64,000 nucleotides of DNA. Origin: Nymphaea colorata. Lineage: Eukaryota; Streptophyta; Magnoliopsida; Nymphaeales; Nymphaeaceae. The notes beneath the pieces were generated by a model that did not search any database, was not told the DNA's origin, and saw only the letters and a program-made list of their open reading frames with translations. The position numbers and the translations under genes are program-made. The DNA is taken from contig NC_045147.1 in assembly GCF_008831285.2 (NCBI RefSeq), forward strand, positions 3,372,001 to 3,436,000, read 5' to 3'. Positions 12,445 through 21,269 of the stretch are shown here, in pieces; the stretch's first letter is position 1; each line of letters begins with the position of its first letter.

Positions 12445-12953
12445 AAGGTAGCATTACACATGAGCATTTATCTCCATCCGAAGCTCTACCTATAGAAAGT
12501 GAGATTATACATATCAGTTGGAAGGAGGGAAGGGAAGAAGCGGCGGTGCAGCGGTGTCGCTTATGATCATGGTGTTATTTGTGCTGGTTGTAGGCAGTCG
12601 CGGAGCTACGTGTGGGCTGATGTGGATAGTGAGCAAAGGTAGCATTACTCATGAGAATTTATCCCAATCCTAAGCTCTAGCTAGAGAAAGTGAGATTATA
12701 CATATCAGATGGAAGGACGGAAGGGAAGAAGCGGCGGTGCAGCGGTGCCGCTTATGATCACGGTGTTATTTGTGCTGGTTGTAGGCAGTAGCGGAGCTAC
12801 GTGTGGGCTGGCGTGGGCAGTCAGGAAAGGTAGCATTACTCATGAACATTTATCCCAATCCTAAGCTCTAGCTAGAGAAAGTGAAATTATACATATAAGA
12901 TGGAAAGGAGGGAAGGGAAGAAGCAGCGGTGCGGCGACTTGTGCTGGTTCTAG
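12445..12953 (+). repeat. Three tandem 191-bp copies of the hevein 5'UTR/signal-peptide region
   Basis: Units start at the GGTAGCATTAC word at about 12,447, 12,638 and 12,829. Each carries the 5' leader, start region and signal-peptide codons of the gene at 59,867, up to the valine-rich VLVVG segment. The coding sequence then breaks into CAGTAGYGGAGYTACGTG, which is unrelated to hevein. Unit 1 has lost the ATG (TTG); unit 2 keeps it (about 12,710); unit 3 has an altered, shortened leader. The first two units contain only about 35 bp of the foreign sequence before the next unit begins, so they duplicated after the foreign insertion arrived. Confidence 0.85.
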
Positions 12954-13173
12954 GCAGTAGTGGAGTTACGTGTGGACTAGCGTGGGCAGTGGCCCACGCA
13001 AGCCCATTAAAGCTCTCCTTTAAAATTCCCTTCAAAAGGAGCTCCATTCAAGTTCAACGGCATGGGTTGCCCATGCCAGACTTTGGTCGAGCCCCACAAC
13101 AAGTCTCGAGCCCCACAACGAACAGCACGAACAGCAGCTCCAGCCTCCAGTCGTCTATTAGGGCAGTTACGAA

Positions 13174-13707
13174 TAAGCCTGGGCGTCTGGCCGGGCCGCC
13201 AGCGGGTACCCGGTACCCGGCCCGGCCCGTCCCCCTTCTCCTCCTCCTCTTCCCGTCCCCCATCCTCCTCCTCCTCCCGTCCCCCTTCCACCTCCACCTT
13301 CTCCTCTTCCCCCTTCCCCCTTCCACCTCCACCTCCTCCCCCTCTTCCCCCTTACCCCTTCCGTCCCACCTCCTCCTGTCCCCCTTCCCCCCTCCTTCTC
13401 CCTTCTCCTCCTCCTCCTCCTCCCGTCTCCCATCCTCCTCCTCCTCCTCCTCCTCCTCCCGTCACCCATCCTCCTCCTCCTCCTCCCGTCTCCCATCCTC
13501 CTCCTCCTCCCCTTCTCCCTTCCCCCCTTCTGCCTCCACCTTTTCTCCCTTCCCCCCATCCGCCTCCACCTCCTCCCCCCTCTGGCCCTCTCCTTCTTCC
13601 CCTTTCCCAGTTTCCCCCCATCGGGCTGGGCCGGGACCCGGGATATCGGGCCGGGCCCGGGCCAGGTCTTACCGGGCAGGCTCGGCCCGGCCCGATGCCC
13701 ACCCCTA
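13174..13707. mobile_element. GC-rich hAT-like MITE with (TCC)n core
   Basis: The left end is TAAGCCTGGGCGTC and the right end is GATGCCCACCCCTA, which read as imperfect inverted ends of the TAGGGGTGGGC type, each followed inward by GGCCGGGC-rich sequence. Flanking 8-mers GTTACGAA and GTAATGAA match at 6 of 8 positions, fitting a hAT target duplication. The centre (about 13,220-13,600) is a long degenerate TCC/CTC microsatellite, which explains all the proline/serine- or glycine/arginine-rich ORFs in this interval. Confidence 0.55.
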
Positions 13708-13898
13708 GTAATGAAAACCATCCCTTCCCTCTACCGCAGTTGCCCTCGCTCCGTCGCTCCACCATTCATCAGAGACCGGCTGACTCCGGCATTGTTTCTC
13801 CCACAGCTATGCTGCCGAGTCGGGTGAATGTTTGCCCCCATGCCCCAAATGACTTTTTCTTGATGTTGTGCTGTGGTGGTGAGACCTGAGTGCTTCCT

Positions 13899-14087
13899 CT
13901 TCTTCTTCTTCTTCTTCTTCTTCTTCTTGAATCGTGAGTTGAAGTTCATAATACAATCTCTCAAACAAGCTCACAAGGGTCAAAGGGCGATGACCAATGG
14001 CCCAATGGACGCTCAGTATGGCTCTCTCCCTCAGTCTTTGTCTCTCTTCTTATTCTTCTTCTTCTTCTTCTTCTTCTTCATCTTCTT
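13899..14087. repeat. Two (TTC)n microsatellites
   Basis: TTC runs occur at about 13,899-13,927 and 14,045-14,083. The polyphenylalanine or polylysine ORFs here are artefacts of them. Confidence 0.9.
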
Positions 14088-14369
14088 AGTTCTTCGTATG
14101 ATAATTTTGATTTGGGCGTTTCTATTTAAACTTTCTGCTTATTGTTTTGGGAGTTTAATTTGCCCTTTTTATTACGAATTTTGGGGTTTGTGGGCACTTG
14201 GCAGTGAAATCAAAGGACGACTGATCACTAATTCTTGCAAACGGAGATTTGAATCTGACTAACTTCATAGGTGTGTTGCTTTCTTTTGATATAACTAGGT
14301 AGCAGAGCAGGTCCTCTTGCTGATTTGTAGTATGCTGCTTGCTAAAATCTTTTCCGCATGGAAATGTGC

Positions 14370-14814
14370 AGGGGAGTTACAGACCATATTGTTGGCAGTT
14401 GCCGTGTTCGTTGCCGGAACTATTGTGTTACTACTCAAAAGGAGAAGGGAAGAAGAAAAGGATGAAGGCTGCAAGTTCCTGGAATGGCACCCAGGAGTTT
14501 TTCTTATGAAGAATTGAAGATAGCCACCGAGAATTTTCAGGCAATTCTTGGCCAGGGTTTGGTTTTGTTTTCATGGGAATCCTGAATGATGGGACGGGTA
14601 TTGCAGGGAAGAGGTTGGACAATGTAGGGCAGGAGATGAAGGAGTTCGTAGCAGTGGTTCAAACAATTGGTAGCATTCATCACTTGAATCTGGTAAGACT
14701 GGTAGATTTCTGTGCCAGGAAATTACAAAGGCTTCTGGTTTACGAGTACATGTCTAATGGCTGTTTGAATAGGTGGATCTTCCATGAAAATGATAACCCA
14801 AAACTTGACTGAAA
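14370..14814 (+). pseudogene. Lectin-type (SD2-5-like) receptor kinase fragment
   Basis: The fragment starts after an acceptor-like TGCAG. It encodes a transmembrane segment (TILLAVAVFVAGTIVLLL), a basic stop-transfer stretch, then in another frame SFSYEELKIATENFQ, and in a third frame MGILNDGTGIAGKRLD, TIGSIHHLNLVRLVDFCA, LLVYEYMSNGCL and RWIFHENDNPKLD. This is the juxtamembrane region and N-lobe of a plant G-type/SD2-5-like serine/threonine kinase. The glycine loop is interrupted by a small deletion (frameshift near 14,556), the helix-C glutamate position reads V, and the reading stops at TGA where the family has a tryptophan. The catalytic loop and C-lobe are absent, so it is not functional. 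It lies inside the sequence separating the two halves of the hevein paralogue. Confidence 0.85.
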
Positions 14815-15113
14815 AAAAATGCTCTTTATTAGAGCGTATCGGCAGAAATATAGTTCATTTGAAATCTCTAAATTGTCCATTTTTTCTTGAAATTGACTGA
14901 AATGTCCCTTACATTAGGTTGGTATACATGGGTGCGGTCAAAGATTTTGCACTACTCTATCCCACAGTAATGGACATAGTCTATCTTTAGTAGATTAGCA
15001 AAATTTTTTCACATAATTTAGTATCTAAGCAAAATATTTTCACATACTAGTATATATTAGTGTCCCTCAACAAAAAAATTCTGCCTCCACGGCAAAAAAT
15101 TTCTGCCTTGTAG

Positions 15114-15268
15114 AGGCAATGGTTATGCCTGTTGCAGAGGCTCAACGCCAGAACGGGCCTTGCTATGGTCCACTAGGTAACAACATAGTGGACTGCACAA
15201 CAATAAATCTTAGCTATTGCTGCAGCAAATTTGACTACTGTGGCAGTGGCCCTGCGTATTGTGGGTAG
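15114..15268 (+). pseudogene. Hevein-like paralogue, mature-peptide part
   Basis: Codons from AMVMPVAEA through the mature domain to YCG align along their whole length with the intact gene at 59,867. The signal-peptide start is missing because of the insertion upstream. Differences include first cysteine to arginine (QRQNG), third cysteine to tyrosine (PCYG), lysine to threonine and G to D in the FGYC motif (FDYC). The stop codon TAG (15,266-15,268) is not the gene's own TGA: it is the first three bases of the hAT-like element inserted here. The gene's original downstream sequence resumes at about 19,924. It is non-functional as it stands. Confidence 0.85.
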
Positions 15269-15274
15269 GGATGT

Positions 15275-15590
15275 GAATGGAAAAAATCGGATATGGTAAG
15301 TAATTTAACATCTGAATAAGAAAACCAGATGGAATTCAGATTTACGAAATAACATCTGATCGGATTCAGATTCAGATTTACGTAAATATCTGATCGAATA
15401 CTTAACCATCTTATCCAATCGGATACGAATTCGGATTTGGTTTTAAGTAAATATCCAATCAGATACTGTCTGAATCCTGAATTGATATCTGAATCTGAAT
15501 TACAACTTGATATCTGAATCCGAAACGCAGGTCCTGACATCTGAATCCGATGATATCTGAATCCAATATCCGAACTCAGAGCTTGAGTTG
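15275..15590. repeat. Left subterminal array of the hAT-like element
   Basis: Reiterated ATCTGAATCCGA/ATCGGATTCAGAT words in various spacings. They mirror in inverted sense the array at the right end. The 168-codon minus-strand ORF over this region is a translation of this array, not a gene. Confidence 0.8.
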
Positions 15591-15869
15591 GTGTTCCCAC
15601 GTTTTGAAGTTGCAACTTATGCTTAAAGTTATGATATAAGAAGAATATAAATTTTATATGAATGTATAATCTGATTAAAATGTAATGACTTATGAAGTTG
15701 CATATAATAACAGTCAAATAGTTATCATATACACCATTCAACTTAAAATATTTAAAACTATATCATATAAAGCTAATTAATTAATAATTAATACTGTGTT
15801 TAATTAAATGTTTTTGTGTAAACAAACATACTATTATAGTTAAGACATCAACTAAGGAGGATATCCTAA

Positions 15870-16320
15870 ATAATATATTTATTTAATTGAAAATAATAAA
15901 GAAAACTTAAATTTAGAAATTTCAACAAAATGAGTATTTTTAAAAATATGAAAATTAATCGTAAATAAATAAATTTAATATGAAAAAAGGGTTGAACTCA
16001 TAAAATGTTTTATTTATGAAATAATCAATTACTTATCTAATCAACAAATAATTGTTTTGTATAATCATACAATTTGTCCAAAAGCCTTAGGTATTTAATA
16101 TATAACACAAAATGCACAAATTTAAAAACAAAAGTCTTTAACTAATAGGAAAACAACAAATTGTTTTATTTAACAAATTATCTGAAATATGATTTGATTA
16201 AAAAATACGATTTTATATAAAAAAAACACCTATTGCAATAAAGTTAAGAGGACTAACGCACAAAAGTTATTGATGATGTGGAGCGAATGAAAGTTTGACA
16301 TCTTTTAACACTTTTTTTAT
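15870..16320. repeat. A/T-rich block duplicated at 27,161-27,612
   Basis: It begins TTAATTGAAAATAATAAAGA and ends TTTGACATCTTTTAACAC in both places, with only scattered differences. One copy lies inside the 4.65-kb element, the other is in intergenic DNA. No coding content is seen. The surrounding 15.6-17.1 kb is extremely A/T-rich with no gene. Confidence 0.85.
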
Positions 16321-17159
16321 GGATATAACTCAAATTATTTCAATTAACTCAATTAATTAAGAAAAAATATTAAATAATGTCCTTCTTAAATGAGAAATAA
16401 TATGGGCCACCTGATTTAATAATTCTCAATAAGTCATCATTATGAAATAATAGTTTACTCCCTTACAATATGTTATTATTTAAAAATAGACAAATCAAAA
16501 TATTTTTAAAAAAAAGAGAGAGAATAGGTCAAAGAATACATGTGCACGTCCTTAAAAGACTTAAAGATATAGAAATCAATTATGACAAATTAGGAGTATG
16601 AAGAACTTATTGAGAAAATTGATGACCTAAAAGTTAAAACATCTTAACCAACCACGTCAAAATTAAGTAATAAATATTTGTTCATAAAAAGAAAATATGA
16701 AAATATAAAAGATCAAAATAAAATTATTTGTCCAAAAGAGTTAAAAATAAAATTCGACAAAACTATATGAAATCACATGTATAAAGCAATAATCCAACTT
16801 TTACTAAAGTATTTATAAAGGAAAAAAATTGTGGTTATCCTCCAAGACAACCATATTATGAAATGAAAGATATGTTTTAGATAAACATTTAAAAAAAAAG
16901 AATTGAACAAAAAAAGGTATGTGAAAATAATACAAAACTTCCAAATCAAGAATTAAACTCAAGTTTTATTTAATGAGTTTATTTATTTTATTGATTAATA
17001 AATCAATGCAACATTTTTTAATTAATTTAATAAAAAAACAACTATTTAACAAGTAAATAAAAAATAAGTAAAAAATTAAAAAGTGGTCTATATTATTAAT
17101 TAACTTTCAGTAAGTAAATAAAAAATAACACAATAGAGATTTTTAAGAGATGATGGGCT

Positions 17160-17880
17160 TAGATTAGGGTTGAGGACAACTAGATGGATGAAACAATTTA
17201 AAAAATCGATTTATTTCCGTCCATCAAGGTTGGAGATTTTGCGGGCCTTTTTCGACTGGTCAAGCTTGTTATACTCAGAACGATAAACATCAACTTGATT
17301 CGTTATTATAAAACCGATTAAATATTGAAACCGATACACCAAGTCATCGAAACCGGTTCACCGGTTTAGAGTGGTCGGTTGTTTCTTTTTCCCCCATTGT
17401 TTTCTCTCTCTCTCTTCCGTCGACCATCGTCATCGTCCCACACCAGCACCACAGCTCCACCGTTAGGCATCCGGCATCTAGCCACCAGCCCACCGACATC
17501 CCATCATCCATCTTTGCCGAACTGCCATTGGTATCAAGTATGTAACATTTCCCCTCTCTTTCATGTGTTCTCTCTTGGTCTCTCTCTTAAACTGTCATGA
17601 CCTCATCCTCACAGGCTCACTGAAAGGACACAAAGAAGAGAGGAAACCCTTTCTTTCCTCGTTATTCCTGTTTTCCTGGTAAGAGAAGAAACACTGGAAG
17701 AATGTGGAGAGAATGCACCATGTAGCATGAATGGGTAGAGGAGGATTCTCATCTCTGGATCCATTCACTACCCATGGAGCACTCCTGAGGCACATTCATC
17801 AAAAAATTTGGAAATGAGGAAACTGGGTTTCTTCTCTTCCTGTTCTTTTTTTGGATATAATAAAATTTGCTGGGGTTCAT
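17160..17880. other. Non-repetitive segment upstream of the GH35 fragment
   Basis: Contains a pyrimidine-rich TTTCTCTCTCTCTC tract at about 17,400 followed by CCACC/CCATC-rich sequence, resembling a plant 5' leader. A plus ORF at 17,379-17,600 is Ser/Pro-rich and unrecognised. It could be part of the captured host DNA, but nothing proves that. Confidence 0.3.
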
Positions 17881-17884
17881 GTAG

Positions 17885-19050
17885 ATGTGGCCTGATCTGA
17901 TACGTATGTGGCTTGGATGTTATCCAAACTTATGTTTCTGGAACCGCCATGAGCACTCTCCTAGGAAGGTAACATTTCGTTTCCTTCTACTTCCAGATTC
18001 TCTTTTAGTGGTACTTTTTCTTTTCTTTGCTTGTTTTTTGGTGTATATGTTCATAATGTTGTCCTATATATTTCTGTTCTTTGCAGTGTTATTTTGAGGG
18101 CAGATATTCGGTTCAAAGCTGGTTCATCAAGCCGGCCTCTATGTTCACTTGTGTGTGGATTGGTCCTTATATTTGTGCTGAATGGAATTTTGGGTCCGTC
18201 TTGATTTTATCTGCAAATTAGAATATGCACATTCCGTTGCTTGGATTTGGATTTAATGATTTGTGCATTAACTTTGTCTTGATATTACAGAGGATTACCT
18301 GTTTGGTTGAAGTATGTACCTGGTATCAGCTTGAGAACTGATAATTACTCTTTTAAGGTATTTTTTTGCTTTGTTGCCTCTAGCTGTTTAAGAATTTTCT
18401 TCTGGCAACATGTTTAGATATAGTGAAATGAAAAAGTGGGCCATGATGAGTTTCTGTTTCTTTTCTTTTTTTTTGAATTATGAAGGCTGCAATGAAGGGA
18501 TTCACTCAAAGATTGTTGAGATGATGAAAGCTGAAGAGCTGTTCCAGACACAAGGAGGACCAATCATCTTGTCACAAGTATGGAAGCATTTCGTTTCGAG
18601 GATGAACTGGCTATTAGCTGGAAATCTTCTTTTCCATTTTGTAGATTGCTGGAAATCGCTTCATACTTTCTTTTTAGTAGCTGGGAGAGAATTTTCCTGG
18701 TATGTGCGTCAGAGAGAGACAGTTTTTGAAGTGTTCTGGCATTCCTGATAATCATGATCGACCTAGTTCTGTTGTGGCATATATGATTTTGTTGGCTGGG
18801 AGAGAATTTTCCTGATTATGGAATTTTCTCTTGCATGTTGGTTGCTAAAGGAGGTTAGATAACATACTTTCTATTTCAAAGACCGGTGTACTGTACAATA
18901 TGGGGCAGCAAGACTTGTTATATTTTTCCTGATGAATTATCAATTTGATGACAGATTAATACATGCAACAGATATTACTGCGATTATTTCACTCCCAACA
19001 AGCCATATAAACGGAAGATCTGGACTGAACTGGAGAGGAATGACCTGATA
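17885..19050 (+). pseudogene. Captured beta-galactosidase (GH35) fragment with introns
   Basis: Five exon-like pieces in order: 17,885-17,968 (MWPDLIRM ... FWNRHEHSPRK), 18,087-18,193 (YFEGRY ... WIGPYICAEWNFG), 18,291-18,357 (GLPVWLKYVPGISLRTDN), 18,486-18,577 (AAMKGFT ... ELFQTQGGPIILS) and 18,955-19,050 ([19 protein letters not shown]). These are hallmark segments of plant GH35 beta-galactosidases, with exon borders at AG and GT where plant genes of this family split. The exon carrying the IENEYG proton donor and several following exons are missing, and the coding frame is damaged (for example a shortened first exon). Retained introns show DNA-level capture rather than a retrocopy. It lies entirely inside the 4.65-kb element and cannot encode an active enzyme. 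Confidence 0.9.
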
Positions 19051-19559
19051 TGAGCCAACTGACGCAAGGATTGTGTCCATATTATACATGACCTGCAATT
19101 GAGGAAAAAGTTGTCCACCTTACTGGCAGTGATGGGAAAATACACAGCAAAAGGTAGACTTTTGTTTCCTATCAGAGTTTCGTTTTGAGAATTAAGGTTT
19201 TTGTTCCATTCTCATCAATGTTTCATCTGTATGTTGTAACAGTTCAAGTGTATATCAGTGCTTCTAGAGACATTCCATCAAATTTCTTTGACAACCTCAA
19301 GTGACTGAACACTCAGTAAATTTTGTGATTATGAAGTACAAGAATTGAGGCGTTGGCTTCAGACTATATAGTTTTTTGCATATGCCTAGATATTTAATGG
19401 AAAGTTTTTAGGCAGTCTATGGGGTGGCTGGCCCTGCGTTGGGCATTTTTTTTTTTTAAAAAAAGCCATTGGTAAATGGTAATTAACATCCTTGGAGGCT
19501 TGGATTATCTCGCTAGCCAATCTTCAGTGGAACAAATGACAAGTTAGTTTTGGATGTCA

Positions 19560-19905
19560 AATTTGAAATTCTTTAGATCAGAATGGGATCTTTAAATATA
19601 AAATTTGGATTCCGATTGAAATCGGATATTGAATTAAAGAATCAGATTCAGATTTTAATCGAATTTTGCATTTAAAAGTTGCATTCGGATTTCGGATAGG
19701 AATCAGATTTGGTTTTAAAGTTGGATTCGGATTCGGAATCAGATTTTGATTTAAAAGTCGGATTCGGATCGAAATCGGATATGGTTTTAAAAATCGGATT
19801 CGGATATTATATAGATTTTATTTCATTCAAATTCAAATCCGAAAATATGCATATCCGGAAAATCTGATATGATGAAGAGTATATTCAATCTGAATCCGAT
19901 CCGTT
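19560..19905. repeat. Right subterminal array of the hAT-like element
   Basis: Tandem, imperfect GGATTCGGATTT/AAATCGGAT words with lengths of about 12-25 bp, in inverted orientation to the array at 15,275-15,590. Such subterminal motif clusters are where hAT transposases typically bind, a family-based inference. A related degenerate array ending TGACATCCCC is found at 33,100-33,440. Confidence 0.8.
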
Positions 19906-19915
19906 GACATCCGTA

Positions 19916-20250
19916 ATTGCGGGTGAGCTTTTTAGCTCTAATGTTGTGCCCTTGTCAGTCTTATCAAACGGTCTTGTGGCTATGAATAAAGCAGCTTGCC
20001 AAGCTGGTGGTAAGGTCCGGTTCAGCTCCAGTGCTCCTTAAATAAAGGAGTGTATGCACCGTTGTTTGACGATGTAATATGTGTTTGTTGTGATTGCATT
20101 AGACGTGCTTTAGAAGACTAGGATCTTAGCAACGTGGATTAAAAGCTGTTGATTTAACGTCGGATGGAAGAGACAATGGGTTTCATTAATTTACAGCTAA
20201 TTAGTTTTTGAGTCATTATTATATTATTATTATTATTATTATTAAAAGCA
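19916..20250. other. 3' flank of the disrupted hevein paralogue
   Basis: From 19,924 the sequence continues GTGAGCTTTTTAGCTCTA, the same as 60,095 onward behind the intact gene, including GAATAAAGCAGCT and TTAAATAAA candidate poly(A) signals. It diverges after about 20,160. Confidence 0.85.
20216..20246. repeat. (ATT)n microsatellite
   Basis: A run of about ten ATT units just after the end of homology with the intact hevein locus. Confidence 0.9.
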
Positions 20251-21015
20251 AAATATTCACGGTCGATATCTTGGTCTGCCGTTGCGGGACTAAATGCCAA
20301 GTTGTGGGTCTCCCACTAATTTGGAGGATATCGATGTATCCAATATCTTCCACACGTATACGAAACGTGTAACTGTCTATCAGTTTCTCATATTTATTTT
20401 TGTTTTTATTTTATTTATGTCGTGGTTGGGCCATGTATACCATATATTGTAATTGTCAACATATTTAATTAAGTCATATATCTGATGTCTCAAACTATAC
20501 GTCAGTAGCGTTAGAGAAGAGGTTCGCTGGTGGCCAATAGGGTGTGAATTAGAAGATAGCAGTATGCTTTTAATTGTACTTCAGTTAGGTTTTAAATTCT
20601 TAGCAAACAAAGTTAAAGTCAAGTAATTAGATTAGCAAGAGTTACTCTTTTTTTACTAAATTATATTCTTCATGTGTAGATTTCCACTTAATCATATATA
20701 TATATAGATAATTCGGCCCTTTCTTGGCCGTCATGTCCCACTTCTAACTTAATTATTCAATTGGATTTAATTAGATTAGCTAGTTAATTTATGCAGTCTA
20801 ATTAAACTTCACTAGCTAGAACCCTCCAAGGGGTTCATGTAAAGCTAGCTGTTGGTTTATGTTGTGCTTCTAAGTTTTCTGTTTTCGTAAATTTATCCTG
20901 AGAGCATCTCTACATATGGCATAGTAGGGGCATTGTCAGAATTTCATCAGTTGGATTATTTTCTTTAATATTTTTTTGTCAATTAGAATTGGTTTATTTT
21001 TTCATCTCCTCTGCT
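20250..21015. other. Non-coding, no feature seen
   Basis: A/T-rich DNA with no ORF of note and no clear repeat partner in the window. Confidence 0.5.
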
Positions 21016-21019
21016 TCTG

Positions 21020-21265
21020 TTTTAGTTTATTGACTTAGTTTTTCTTGTATACAATCCCATGTCGAACCATTGGGTCCTCCATGAGTGGACACTCCTTTTA
21101 CCGCAAATGAGATGTCAGCTCTAACCATGGGCACTCCTTTTACAGCACATAAGATGTCAGCTCTAATGATATATATATATATTCTGCATAAGTTACGGTC
21201 ATTGAATCTCATTTCATAGTTTTCCAAAGGCTGGACAAGTAGCCACGAGAGTGTTGATAGGGTTT
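21020..21265 (-). pseudogene. Copia RT/RNase H relic
   Basis: Minus-strand frames give RADISFAVKGV and an imperfectly duplicated RADILCAVKGV. These resemble the RPDISFAVN-V block of plant Ty1/copia polyproteins, preceded by a LVATCPA-like piece. A related, longer relic is at 62,640-63,120. It is broken by stops. Confidence 0.6.
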
Positions 21266-21269
21266 GCAT

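Larger units (their letters stand above)
12954..15107. mobile_element. Candidate insertion splitting the hevein paralogue
   Basis: The intact gene has the signal-peptide codons joined directly to GGGCAATGG and the mature domain. Here the signal part ends at about 12,953 (TTCTAG) and the gene resumes at about 15,108-15,114 (TTGTAG then AGGCAATGG). The 2.15 kb between has ends that are weakly inverted (GCAGTAGTGGAG and, reverse-complemented, TTGCCGTGGAGGCAG) and is flanked by TTCTAG/TTGTAG, a possible decayed target duplication. It contains a GC-rich nested element and a receptor-kinase fragment. That it is one transposon is inference; several events are possible. Confidence 0.45.
15266..19915. 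mobile_element. 4.65-kb hAT-like non-autonomous element with captured gene fragment
   Basis: The left terminus TAGGGATGTGAATGGA and the reverse-complemented right terminus TACGGATGTCAACGGA match at 13 of 16 positions. They are flanked by 8-bp direct repeats ATTGTGGG (15,258-15,265) and ATTGCGGG (19,916-19,923). The uninterrupted paralogue at 60.09 kb has a single ATTGCGGG there, giving an empty-site comparison. TIRs starting TA, 8-bp TSDs and subterminal arrays fit the hAT superfamily. No transposase is seen. Contents are subterminal GGATTC/TCTGAATCC arrays at both ends, A/T-rich DNA at 15.6-17.1 kb and a GH35 fragment with introns at 17.9-19.05 kb. Confidence 0.85.

Noticed and set aside
12929-13889. 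Long proline/serine-rich and glycine/arginine-rich ORFs (up to 275 codons) on both strands
   Set aside because: They are translations of a TCC/CTC microsatellite inside a GC-rich MITE; open in several frames at once, with no start context or domain.
13873-14262. 129-codon plus ORF with poly-Phe stretches
   Set aside because: Driven by two TTC microsatellites; the remainder is unrecognised.
14573-14812. The kinase N-lobe ORF as a functional short protein
   Set aside because: The glycine loop is frameshifted, the catalytic loop is absent and the frame stops where the family has a conserved tryptophan.
15235-15741. 168-codon minus-strand ORF
   Set aside because: It follows the subterminal GGATTCAGAT array of the hAT-like element; the residues are periodic and show no domain.
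17885-18100. ORF starting MWPDLIRM as a complete small gene
   Set aside because: It is exon 1 of a GH35 fragment read through its intron.
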